Source: Schizochytrium sp. TIO01 (taxonomy: Eukaryota > Sar > Bigyra > Thraustochytrida > Thraustochytriidae). Taken from it: a stretch of DNA of 64,000 nt. Made by a program: the position numbers and the translations under genes. The notes under the pieces are model-generated. The model was not told where the DNA came from and made no database searches. It was given only the letters and a program-made list of their open reading frames with translations. The stretch spans positions 2,011,501-2,075,500 of the forward strand of contig SMSO01000004.1 of the NCBI GenBank assembly GCA_004764695.1. Direction: 5' to 3'. The number at the start of each line of letters is the position of its first letter. Positions within the stretch are counted from its first letter, which is position 1. Of the stretch, positions 12,042 to 24,900 are shown piece by piece.

Positions 12042-12077
12042 GGAAAGGAATTTTGAGCGGGAAAGGAATTTTGAGCG
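12042..12077. repeat. 18-bp tandem duplication
   Basis: Two perfect adjacent copies of GGAAAGGAATTTTGAGCG. Confidence 0.93.
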
Positions 12078-15000
12078 AGTTCAATCGCAATAACTTTTAA
12101 ACAGCAGAAGCAGCAGCAGAACAGTTGGTTCACTTAGAATTCGGCTTATTTTATTTCGTTTCGTTACGTTTCGTGTTACACAACTGCAAATTGTCCACTT
12201 CAGGAGTCCTTTAAAACCCGCATTCATAGGATGCTACAAGGTTCATGAATTTATAAATGTAGCAGTAACGGGTACGCAAAAACTGACAGGAGCAAGTAAA
12301 GCAGGCAAACCCGCAGATGTGCGCCAAGCTACCCCGAAGCGGTTTTCTCAGGTCGTCCTTTCATTCATACAGAAAGAGTTCCAAAGCATGTAAATAACAA
12401 AGCAAGCAAGCAAGCAAGCCAGAAATTACACTCCCAGACACATGCATCCATATTAGAAGTGTAGATTTTGAACCTCCCAAGTTTTATATTATACTGCTGC
12501 CCGTTGTTCACCTTTCAATCAATTATGTAAATAAAATAGCGATCAATCGTTGGTTGGTGCTGCGTTATAGAAAGTTATCAAAGTGACACATAATTGAGAC
12601 ATTCTCGTCTTACTTTTGTGCGTGGAAATCTTATTTTGATCTCGCGATGCCAAAAAATTTGCCTGCACGATCAATACATCCATCCGCGCCTACCACATCT
12701 ACGTATGGGTATGGCAATAGCTAATTGACCAACACAGAAGCATGCTAAGGAGGGCTACTCTTTAAGTGAAGTGCTCCTCTCTCCGACAGCGCCAGCATCA
12801 TCATTGCAATGCACCAAGAACTTCTTACCCAAGGTGTGTACTGTATTTGTATTGCTTTTTAATATTCTTTTGAGAGGGTCATGGGAGGCGCTGGAAAAAA
12901 ATATAGCTGTTGATATTCATGGCAATCAGTCTTGGAGTTGCAAGTTGTAAACCGAGTGATACCTGGTCACCCTGGCAGCATCGAAATAGAGCTCTTTGGT
13001 GGATTAGGGCTATTAGACAACTATCTGCCATTGCCGAGAATTGAGAAAATTCTACACATTCTGGGGCCTGCATCACCCGATCATGGCGAAGTGAAGTTTG
13101 ACGGCTAGGCAGCAGCAGCTTTTGCAATTTGTGTGTTTTCATGTAAATTGAAATATTATAACAAAACAAAATTGGAACATATCAAACGATAATACAGACA
13201 ATAATGACCATAAAACTCTACATCTAAATAAAGCATATTATTATTTTTTATTTCTTTTATCCCCAAATATGAACGATGTTCTATGATCAATAAAGAATGA
13301 TTCATTCTAAAGTTTTAAAAAGTACCACCATTAAGCTTTGTATCAAATAACACTTTTAAATGTATATAAAGAATGAGATCCTTACCCCTGCTTTTAAAAA
13401 GTATTTATTTTTAATTTAGTAAAACTCTTTACATTCGGTATATATAGAACAAGCAATGATGTTTTCAAAGTATATACCTTGTATAGGAACGAAAGATCAG
13501 TTTAAAGACCAGTACAAAGCTCAAAATAGAATAAACAAACGCAAATTCATGTATTTTATTTTAACTTATGTTCTATTGAATTTCTTTATTTAAAAAAAAA
13601 AAAAAAAAAACTAAAAAAAAAAACTAGAGTTGCCCTGTCCTTGCAATCCATATTGCCAGTTCTGCTGAATTTCCTGCCATATCTGAATTGCGTAAGTAAG
13701 GTGAAGAGAGATCAGCATAGAGGAGGCCTTTCGAGTTGTTCCACCAAAGTCTGCTCAAGTTTCAAGTTTCAACGAGGTTGTCCAAAGTCTGGCAACGAGC
13801 TAACTCCACTCTGGCTAAAGCAAGAAGCCGCCCAAACTTATCACCTCCTGAGTATGCTTTCGAGTTGGTTTGACTGCTTGCGTTGATTCGAGAGAAGATT
13901 CTTGAGGCTCTCTCGCGCTGCTGCTTTCTTTGAGGGAGGTTTGTTTTTCATGATGTGAATCAAAAATGCAAACAGAAAGAAATCTCATCTCATCATCGCG
14001 TTCGCAGCAGCCTTTGAGGGCAAGTGAAGAAGACGAAAGAAGCCTCAACGCTGATTATGAGAACCCCCGTTTGTTCAGACAGCGATGAATTGATTGATCG
14101 ATTGATCGATTGACGAATTTGACGAATCGAAGGCGGTGTTCAAACTGGAATGGAACCAAGAGAATTGGCGGAGAGAGATGATGGTCAGGTATTGCGTAGT
14201 GGCCTGCTCTGCTGCCTTCTTTGGAGACCTGTTCTTGTAGCGCAAAGGCAGACCAGAAGGACTCTCAAGAAAGGAGTTCTTGAGAGAACAGAGATGCCTC
14301 TGAACCTGCTTCCAAGAGTGAGCTTGCTTCTGCATTTCACCTTCATTCTTTTCTTCTTGGAAACAGATTTACCTCGCTAGCTAACCCTTAGGAGCCACTT
14401 ATCTACCTACCTCTTTTACTGTTATTGAAAATTTTAAAAAGTCTATGAAAAAGAAAATGAAGCGCTTACCTCCAGCTTTCTTTTTCTTTTCTTTTTCTTT
14501 AATAACTCAACCTGTTTCCCCGACGCCTCATAAAGAGATGGCTTAAAAGGCCTCCGAATCTGCCGAGAGTGCCGTTACCCCATACACTTTATCGCTCTAG
14601 TTACGCCGACACTGCGCAGTTGTGAGGGCACCGTTTCCAGAGTAAAGCAAAAGACACCCGAGACAAAGAGGGCATTCAATCCAGAAACGAAAACATTTAC
14701 TTGATGACGAGCTTAACACCGAGAGAGAGAGTCACAAGCTAGCCCCCTTGGCCCCCTCAGCGCTATGGCACTGTAGGATATACAAGGGCAGGCTCGCACA
14801 CTTTGACCAATAGTGAGCACAAAGAGAGCCTCGTCGTCGGTAGATGGTTCGCGCAATGCCCCCTACCCTACCGTTCCGACGAGGAAAAATCAGAGAGCAA
14901 GCAACAATGAGGGTTAAAACTACAGAACGCTAGCTGGAAGCTTCCGTATTTGAAAAGAATTTTACCAACAACCAAAAAATAAGTGGAAAAATGAAGAGGA

Positions 15001-16689
15001 ACGAGAAGAGCAGAAGAAGATGAATTCGAGGCGGTGGAGAGAAGCGCAATATAAAGGCTCTGCGTTGGCGGCGTTCAGACATGAACACGTTTTATTTGGA
15101 TGAAGTACGTACAACGAATCGCCGCCTTTGGAAAACATCGACCACCTTCGTTGGGCGTGCCTTAGCGAACCCAGAGGCCTTCGAAGTCGCGCTCGCGCTG
15201 AAGAAGGATTGTTCTGGTGCGTGCAAGATTCACTCTCATAAGAATTATGAAGATGAATGAGGGAGAATCTTCAAAATGCTCTGCACCGGAGCACATCCCA
15301 GGCAAGTACGTGCATGCTACAAACCAAGATGCAAGTAAATGGCCATGAATACCAACCCAATCAATGAATGAGTGAATGAGTGAATACACCAACTCGGATG
15401 CAGCGAGGGTGCTCCTATGACTGGTGGTTTGCAAGTTTTTACAAAAAAGGCTCAATGAAAGCCAAAAAAAGGGCTCCTATGGCTGGGAGTGGTAGGTCCG
15501 GCTAGGATCGGTCCATTCGATGTGCCGATATTACCAGAATGAAAAACTAACCCTATGTGTAACTATTGTTTAAAGTAAACGTCGTTGCGAAAGCCGGTAG
15601 CAATGACCCGTCCCGTGAGTGAGTCAAATGGATTCAGAGGCACATGTGGAGAAGAACTTTAGGTTGGACTTTGAAAGTTGCGATTAATGGTCATGAATCG
15701 TGGTGAAGAAGAAAGATTGGAATAATGATCGAAGCGATTGGAGTGAATGAACGAAGAACTTCGATTTCCATCGACCATCTCTTCTGCGATCAGATTCAAC
15801 AGCCCAGGCCGACGCCTGTTTCATGCTCCCATCCGAAGACAGTTTCAATTTCAAGCCCCAAGTGTCTCGAACTTGAGTGGCTCAGACAAGCGTTGGAGTG
15901 CTTTGAAGCCAGCCAGCCAGAATCATGTATGAAGAAGAAAAATCGAGCATTTTCTATCAAGTTCATGAGGAACTCCACGGAGAAGAAGAAGAAGAAGAAG
16001 TGGAACCTGATGGACCTGGGAAAGATGGAGCAGGCCAGGACATCGTCGATGGATGGCGTCATGAGGATTGCTACCTAGGCTCAAGCACGGGCTCACGCAT
16101 GACGATCGCCGCGATCGATCTCGCCACTGGACTGGAGAAGAAGCGGAGCCTGGCACGCAACGAACAACCACAACAAACCACTCGAACTTGTTGAAAGGTC
16201 TGCCTGTTCCAAAGTTCCTCCTCATTGCTTTGCGAATTTCGATGGATGGCTGGCTGGCTTCAGCTCGTTGGAGCTGGCCAGCAGAGCGCAACTCACTGCT
16301 TTGCAGGAGGCGCTTCCTAGGACCTGGACCTGGAGTTCGCTTCATCGCAAGAGCAGCGTTCCCTCCTTCTGGATCAAGGCGCCGGGCCAGCTAGCTAGAT
16401 AGACATCGGCGTGGTTGTGTTTTCCAAGAGAGACCCGACTCACTTGGAAAAGGATTGAACTCGCTCCAAGTACCTGCGGAGAAGGAAACTGACAGACCCC
16501 CCGTCTGCGAAAAACCAACTTTCACACAGAGACAGGCAGACAGCAAGCAAGCAAGCAAGCCGTGGCCACGGAGATGACGAGCTGTTGCAGAAAGGAGTGT
16601 TTGTTAGTCATGCCATGAGGGAGCGGCCTCTTCTCGCGAGTAAGCTGTCTGCCTCTGTTTTTTGAACTTGGGTCGTATGGGTAGTAAGT

Positions 16690-16790
16690 TTTTTGAAAAT
16701 CTGAAGTTCTGCAATAATGTGAAATTTTGAAATTCTAAAGTTCTGTAATTTGAAATTTTGAAATTCTGTTGAAATTTGAATTTGAAAGCC
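16690..16790. repeat. Degenerate GAAATTTTGAAATTCTG repeat
   Basis: This stretch is built from imperfect copies of GAAATTTTGAAATTCTG-like units about 16 bp long, with scattered substitutions and deletions. It reads like an old, eroded tandem repeat. Confidence 0.6.
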
Positions 16791-18900
16791 TGCTGCCTGA
16801 ATGTTCAAATCTTCTCGTCGTGCTTGCTTCTTTCGCGGCAACTCCAGTCGCTCGGCCCGCTCGTGCAGAACCACTCGCGCAGGCCAAGCCGCTAGCCGCC
16901 AGCCCAGGCGGCCTCGCGAGGCAGCGCAGCGAAGGCTCATCCTCCAAGGTCTCGGGATTATTGTTGCCGCGGGCAGGCAGGCAGACAGGCAGGCAGACGT
17001 CCAACGGCCGGACGTAGACGGGCGCGAGCAGGCCGAAGAGGAGCGGCAGGTGGTTTCTTTCCTCTGCGGGCGGCCTTTGGGGCTCGCGTGGCGTCGTGCG
17101 AGAGAATGCGGCGGTCAGGATGACAGCTCGCTCGGACTGAGGAGGGCGCAGCGCCGCTGCTGCTACGCCGTCCGGCATGGTGCTGGAGGTGGGACGCAGG
17201 AAATAACTCCAGGGAACAATGGCCGCCCGCTTGTTGAAGACGAAATGCTCGCTCGCTCGCTCGCTTGCGAGCTGGCCGCCGTGGCTGCGTAGCATGAGGG
17301 AGGCGGGAGCGCAAGGAAGACAAGGCTTGCAGCGCAGGAGCGTGGGTATCTTGGGCCTGAGGCGCGTTGGATTTACGAACGATAGCGATTGAGATCGCCG
17401 GTGGGAGGAAAGTTCGCATCATCTTGTAACAAAACATGATGCATGCACGGGGCAGCATGTGCCACAATCGTCGCTGTCCCCAGCGCCCTCCAGAAGAACG
17501 GAGACCTAGGCACCAGGTAAGCAGCGGCTAGCGAGGCGGTTCTTCAAGCTCGCAAAGAAGAAGCAGAAGAACTTGAAGAAGCTCGACAAGAAGGCGGCTG
17601 GCTTTCAGGAGATCCCGAGATTCTGGCGAGATGAAAAGGGTGGAGGCAATCAATGACTTGCAGAAAGAACGCAGAGCACCTCTTCGTCAAGTTGAACTTG
17701 AAGTTTGAGAGGACGGGAGCTCCGAAGACGACAAACTTGTGAGCGGCGTGTCCGAGGAAGACCGCGACCGAGCAGAAGCGCAGAGATGCTCGGCAGGCAG
17801 CGAGGCACGCACGCTGAGCAGGCGGGCAATGCCAGACATCGGGAAGTTACGCCAGCAGAGCCTCCAGCAGCCCTGATTGTTTCAAGATTTCAAGACCAAG
17901 TTTCATGATGACCGCCGCCTTCGTCATGAATCATGATGATCTCCTGATTGGACCGCGGCAAGAAATTGCTGAAGCCCCCTCGACTTGGGCCAAGCAAGCA
18001 AGCAAGCAGCACACCCGACACCATAACTCTTCGGTTGAGCGCGAACCTCTGGCAATAGCTGATCTTGGACAAGGACTCAAACCCGAAGGAGGCCTGATTT
18101 GGGCTCAACTGAGGAGAGGTAACGCTCGAACCAGTAACAGAAAAAGGTACCTTGGAAAAAAGGTCCTGCTCTGTAAGTATGCAGTATTGCCGCCACTCTC
18201 AATAAGGCCCATCTCCAACAATATAGACAAGACCGTACCACGACACCCCGAGCTCCCTTACTAAGTGCAGGAGTGAGAACAGCGCATCCCACGCGCGTGA
18301 AAACAGCAGCGGCCAGGCAGCCAAATGAGTGGACAAACGAAGGATTGAAGAATCGAACGGATGAATGAGTGAACATTAGATTTATCAGGTACAACTTCAG
18401 GTACTTAGCTACCGACAACTTCTTGAAAGAATGAAACGAGGGATCAAAGAGACGAGGTGCAAGAAAAACTCCGTCAGAAAGAAACGGACGAGGAAATCGC
18501 AGAGCCCAGGCAGCCCGAGCAGAGATGCTGCCCCAGGTCCGCAAGTTACTTCTTGCCCTGCCAAGCAAACAAGCTTGGGCCCCCCGCCAGCGTAGCGAGA
18601 CCCCACGGTAGGCTTTTTTGGAGAAGACCTTCAAGTTGCTATCTGTATAATTAAATAGGAAATTAACTTCTCCAGGACCCTGGCCAGAGGGGGTCAACCT
18701 CGCGACATCGCTTCTGTCCATGGCGATAACATGGCGATGATAATAGACGCTCTCCCCGACAGGAAGGCGGGCAGGAAGACATGGAGTGTATGCATATGCA
18801 TTGTAGAGTTGCTCAATCAAACAAAGGCAACCAAAGAGACCTCGTTCAGGGACGACTTTCTTCCTTCCTTCCTTCCTTCCTTTCCCTCTTTTTTGTTCTT

Positions 18901-21900
18901 TTCTCCAAAGTTTTATCATTTATGTTTTTTTTGTTTTTTTTTGGTATTTTTAAAGTTCTCCCAAGTTCACATTTTTTTGTTTTGTTTTTTAATTTTATTT
19001 TTGGCTTTTTTAAACATTCTTTCACCTAAAAAAGTACAAATAGAGGAAAACCTTTTTTTCAAACTTTAATATTAATTGTTTTTTAAGCCAAATAAAAGAA
19101 CACTACATAGAACCTGACATTATTTTTGTTTTCGCCCTAAAATATTGTAGAAAATTGAACGGACTAAGAACGCAAAATCATCCATTGAATGCATGCTTAG
19201 AGAAAAGGATAACATTACACTGGGTTCGTTAAATGTTTAGTCAAGCCAAACTTCTATTTTTGATATATATATGTTTTTTTATAATTAGAAGGACCAAGGT
19301 TTATTTTATTTTCATAAACTTGAAACACTATTTTTTTTTTTTTTAACAGGGAACTCTTTAAGTTGAAAATATCTATTTCATAATTTTATATTTGAAAGAA
19401 AAATGTTCTTAGTAAATATGAACATTCGCAAAAAGGAGGAATCAACCAATTTCTCGCTTCCTACCTACACATAAGTAGAAGCAAGTAGAAAGGATCTCAA
19501 CAGAAGTATAATGTCTGTTGTACTCATCGCTCTGCTTGTTAGATTGACCAGCAGAACAGATGATGACTCAATAAACTTGAAAAATGTGGCTCTTGCGTAA
19601 GCAAATCTTGAGGATGGATCCTTTTCGCCCTTAAAACCACCTCAACAGCCGCGAGAACTTGACACAGTCTGTACCTACCGACCTTGAAGTAGTGCGACCA
19701 CGGCAGATGACGTCATAGCAACCTGCACGCAGAAAACGAGGAACTGAAGATGAACTTAGTTTTCATTCCCGTTTTTCGATTTTCGAAAGAGGGGCAACGA
19801 AAAGGAAGACCGCAAGGGAGGACGTTTTTCTCGCTTTTCAGTTGAATCTCAAAAACCAGGAAGACGCGCCGCCTCTTTGACACACCTGTGCTTGTGAGCT
19901 TGATGCTATTTAAAATAATGATTGAAATTATTACAAGAATGAGTTATTTCTCTTGCTTCGTGCACGATATACTTACTGGGAGCAGAGGTGTGTACCAGTG
20001 CTGGGGGCCGGGGCGTACACCGGCGCGTAAAAATTCGCTGTCCACAGACGTGGCGTAGTCGCCACTATATAAAATATATGATTTCTAAGAAGGTGGTGGT
20101 GACGAGAAGAAGGAGCAGATGCAGCGATAATTCTTTACACCCAGCCAGATGCCAGAGCTCGAGTATGTTGAAGAATGAACAGCAGATCGTTTGCAGAAGC
20201 CTTCCAAGGATCCAAGGCTAACGAAGATCTATCGAGAATTTGTGGTTCCTAATTCGAAAGATGGATTGGCTCTTGTCTTCAAGGGGCTTAAGCTGAAGCT
20301 GGAAATATTCGAGCTAGCTGTTTTGTCTTCATTTATAAAATTGGTTTTCTTCTACTTTGATGAATAAAGAGAAGACGCCAGCTTGCTATAGCTGATCATG
20401 AACTATGATGATGCCATGAATCTAATTGCGCACAATGATGGTTACATTAATTTCTTTTGCATGTCTTTATGACTATACTGGAATGAGTGCATGAATGAAA
20501 TGGCGGCGAGACTCGCAAGTTAAACTCTCTAAGAGCCCATCAACCGAATGAAGTGGTTAGACTCATTCTATAAATTGTTAGCAAGGTAGACATGTGGCTT
20601 AATCCATCAAGCACGTGGGTGTTTCATCATCATGAAGTACGTTTCGTTCTCCTTTAGATAATGATACATACTGGAAAAAAACATCATGATCAGGAGATTC
20701 TCAAAGATGTTAATAAAAGGAAGCTTTTACTGGTTGAATTTTGAGAAGTTGTATTATGCTAGCTCTTACTTTGATGTATGGCTTAATGATTAGCTTAAGC
20801 TGGCTGATTTGACAACGCCACCTTTCGTGAAAATTCTCTTTTAAAAGGAAATTTTTGTTCTTCTCTGCTTCATCTATTTTTATATTTTATTTTCTATCAG
20901 AATTGTACTACACTTCAGGCACATAGATAAATGATCAATGAACGGCGGTGGTTGTACTTCATACAGGTAAGTTTTCTGTGGAGGACAATCTAACGAAATC
21001 AACCTTCTTCTTTTGATAAAAATGCAAAAATTAATTTAGAAGGTATTCATTCTCCAGTGAAATACTTCTAGAGTAAATAATTGAAGATCGTCGCCTTGTG
21101 GCAATTCTTCGCAAGAGTGTCATACTCACATTTAAAGGGTACAGCTTTCTGGCACATTAACCTGCGTTATATTGCTAGAATGGCCTTTCAGCCAGCACAA
21201 GCCATTCAATTGCTATGCTCTCCACTCTTTGAACCTCTAAATTCACACCGGCTTAGTGTACAAATGGCGGCTAGTACTTACTCTTTAAAGTGCCAAGAAC
21301 TTTTTTGGTGTAAGGAGCTGATCGTTGGTATCGTAGTTAAGTACCTACCTAGCTAGTCGTCTGAAAAAAGAAAAGAAAGAAATAACAACAACTCGCATCA
21401 TTGAATGACATAATTTGCGTCAACAAACGAAACGAGATATATACACATAGTATTTGAGAATTTCATAGAACTATGTAGGACTGCACGCGCTGCGTCACTC
21501 GAAGGCATGATATACAAACGTGTTAGTAAATCCTCCCAGGATAAAGGATAAAGGATAAAACATAAACATAAACTTCTAGGGTGGTTAACTTCAAGAACTC
21601 GCAAGCAAAATCCGGCCTCTTGAGGCGCAGCCACGCCAGCTCGCCCACCTGGGACACGGATTTGTCGGGACGCCACCAGTCTGATCGCTGAGCCCAATCG
21701 ATTGGCAGTGGAGGCGTTCTCTGTAAAGAAATGTAATCAATCATCCTCGATCGAGCGAGCTTGGCGAGCGAGTGAGAGTGTTCAATGAGTGAGCGAATGA
21801 GTGAATAAGTGAGTGACGGAAACGATTCGACATGATGAAATTTAAAGTGGAACAATAAAAGTCATTGGAAGTTTATTAGTTTACATCATTTTCTTGAAAC

Positions 21901-24900
21901 AAAATAGTTCCATTGAGAAGCGCGGCGTTGCAACACTTTTTTTTTCTTGATCTTTTTTTTCACCAAGTTGGGTGCAACTTGGTGGACTCCATCCCAATTT
22001 TCGAACGAACGGCATAAGTCTGTTTCTTTCCGAAGCAATAACTTTGCAGAGTTTGCATATTCAAAAGAGCAACACGGCCAGAATCACATTCTTAGCTACT
22101 GGTGACATGCTTTTATTATCTCGGGTGGTTGGTGGTCCTCTCCTCTTCGGTTTCATGACAGGAACATACCTACTTACTTCTAGAGTATTAAAATGGCAAA
22201 TGAAACTATTGGGAACGAGCCATGGTTGTGTTGGTAGAGAGACCCGTGCACTATTGTTCAAGTTTTTATATTTGTCCTTGGCATTATTGGGCTCCAAGTT
22301 GTTAGTAAGTAAAGCTTGTTCTATGAGGCTAATTACTCAACATCTAACTCTTACACTGAAGTTGATATACATAGCACCTGCAGGTGACAACATATTGTGC
22401 AAATAACAAAAGTGCTGCGAATTCAATCACATTTTCACACGTTTTTATGAAAACTGAATGCCATTCGCTATAGTTATTGATAGCTTTACCGTAATCTCTA
22501 ATGGCTACTGCTGTTTGTGTGTTGGAGCATCTCTGGCGGCATTTAAGTTGATTCCTGAGACTAGAGGAACTTGAAAGGCTTGTGCTGCTCAAACTTGCAC
22601 GAGTGAGGAGAGAAAACGACACGAGCCGGGCAGCGCTCCAGATAATTTGCGCGGGAAGGGAACAGCCATTCTTATGAGGAACACCGTGCAATTAGAGAAA
22701 GAGAGTCCGCTAGGAACCCGTAGCAGTGTTTATGCCTATATATTTATTGTACACTGCTCTATCTGTTTTTCTCTTCTCTATTTCAGGTGATATAACAATA
22801 TATGGAAAGAAGCAAACGAAAAGACCACTACGCAATGTGAACAGCAGCCTCTAGGACAGCTGGAAAGCCGCTGCCAAGCCAGCAAAGACCAGCGCAGCCT
22901 TTGTCCAGCCCCGCTCGCTTTCACAAAAAAAGCAACCTGTTTTTTTTTTTAATTTGGTGGTAGCGCACGTACAGCCTAAATACCACTAACTCTTATTGCA
23001 CAAAAGTTCTTACTACACCCAATCCTGAAAACTTAAGAGCTGAAGTGGAAGAATGTTTTATTGTTTGATTTGTTTTGTTTTATTTTTGTTTCTGCAAGTG
23101 CTTTTTTTTATCTTTCATTTTTACCTTTCCTTTGAAAAGAGCTTCTCTACGAGATATTTGAGATACGTAAATGTCTAAATGAAAGAGAAGTAAAGGTTGC
23201 GTGCCCCCCAAGATTTACTTCTCAAATTTATGCATGTATGATTTTACCTTCTTTTCGTTCCCTGGTCAGAGACACGGTTTCTGCAGCAGTGGGGATTAAA
23301 TTGTAATAGGTTTAGACTAAATTATCTTAACCGATGTCTTTATTTCTATTTTTTATATATATATATATATTATGTTTTTTCATTTTTACACAGGTCTTCG
23401 AGGTGATAAACGTAATGCTCGTCAAACCCGGCAAGCTTGTTTGCAAGCTGATGAGCCCACCTTCTCACTACTCAACAGCGCCTAGGAATGGACAAGCACC
23501 TCCGCACACTGGCGAGAAAGCGGCTTTTGACAAAATAGGAGCCGCCACCTTCGAGTCCAGCCAGCCGCGCGTGCCGCGATGTGTGCACGTGAACAAGCGA
23601 GCAGGGTCACATGCCTACCTTTATATAACCAATAGTGTTTACAAGCAAACCAGTAGTAATTTTCATTGATGATTATTCTTTGTTCTTATTCTATATTACA
23701 ATCATCATTTCTTCACCTGGAAGCAGAACTTTATGCTTCTTCTACCTAGAGTACTACTGCCATATGATTTAAAAAAGTTGCGTACGCCCAGGGTGAGTTT
23801 GAAGAGCGAGAACACCATCTGCTAATATCATTTTTTCAGGAGTATGTGTTGATTCCTTCATTCTAAATGACCATCACGGTCAGCATGATAACAAAGTAGG
23901 GTCAGCGATTCTGAAACTCGGATCTTTTTGCTAATACTTACTAAGCTGAGTCGTGACAACTTTTATTTAGCACGTGTAATTTGAAAAGACAGCAATGTGG
24001 ACCGCCACTCTAATGTTCTGGCCGCCATCATGAAGTACATGAGATTTTAGGGTGTGTGCTGAAAGATCACCCATCCCAGTTTTGCTACGGACGAGCCAAG
24101 AACCAGGTCTTCCTTGGTATGTTGATAAAAACTAACGCGTAGTACTCTCCATAGTAGGGATCGAGTAGAGATTCGGTTTCTTTGCAAAAAAATCAAGAGA
24201 TGAGAATCCTGCGTTTCATCAGATCAAATCTGTTCGATGATATAAAAATTAATCTGAACTTGTCTTGTGTTGCAATTCTTTGCGGGGTTACATGTATATA
24301 GTGTGGTTCTATTTTTTAATATTCAAGATCGAAACAAATGCAGTATTGTTGAGTTTGCTTTCGGAGGCGGCTCTCACATGAAACATATATAATGCTCGCT
24401 CGCACTAAATGTGTTTAATTCATCAAAAACCCTTGAATGAAAGTATAGCAAAATAACAAGCCTAACCAAAACGACTTTAATTTTATTGTCCGAAATGGGT
24501 GCTTGAGCAACGTGATTGAATAAACAGATCCTTGGTGTGCGAATGATGATTGCAATTATGCTGTACTTACTACCATGTTTCACCGCGTCATCATAAACTA
24601 TAAGGATTTGAAGAGGGAGTGATGGGGGGGCGGGGGGCTGCAGAAAGTGTAATTAGTTCATTGACACTCAGGTAAAACTTTCATGGGGTCCCTAGAAGAA
24701 TTGCATATACAGCTAGAAAGCTGGCCTCTTGAATTTGCGAACCAAAACCTCTTATAAGATAATTTACTGATTAACAAATGAATGTGGTGTATGTTACTTA
24801 ACTTTTTTTAACGAACAATTTTGGAAAGGGATTTTCAAACAAAGTGTTGCTGACACGAAACTGAAAGAACTAGCAGCACAAAAGAAAGATCCATTCGATT

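Larger units (their letters stand above)
9001..18900. other. Middle part of the gene-poor region, mixed composition
   Basis: No gene supported. A/T-rich stretches (for example 8960-9060, 11160-11360, 13190-13620) alternate with GC-rich purine blocks (15000-15200, 15900-16400, 16800-17500, 17540-17880). Several blocks open frames of 60-190 codons at once in two or three registers, which argues against coding. Short repeats include (AAAG)n at 9236-9260, GTAGGTAGGTA runs near 10145, an (ATGA)n array and an 18-bp duplication. A poly(A) run lies at 11348-11366 and another at 13591-13622. Confidence 0.5.

Noticed and set aside
15725-16345. Candidate 117- and 140-residue proteins near 16 kb
   Set aside because: They lie on opposite strands over the same bases, with a GAAGAA repeat making Lys-, Glu- or Leu-rich runs. 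No family resemblance.
16735-17467. Overlapping frames of 163-186 residues in the GC-rich block
   Set aside because: Several frames on both strands are open at once, rich in Arg/Ala/Pro with no motif. This is typical of GC-rich non-coding sequence.
17540-17730. Coiled-coil-like stretch (LQARKEEAEELEEARQEGG) and a following 25-codon frame
   Set aside because: GAAGAA-rich purine sequence produces such translations by chance; it stops after about 30 codons and has no splice context I trust.
21972-22406. 144-residue plus-strand frame, Leu-rich
   Set aside because: Hydrophobic and starts at ATG or near it, but shows no regular membrane segments or conserved motif and lies in A/T-rich sequence. 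Not enough for a call.
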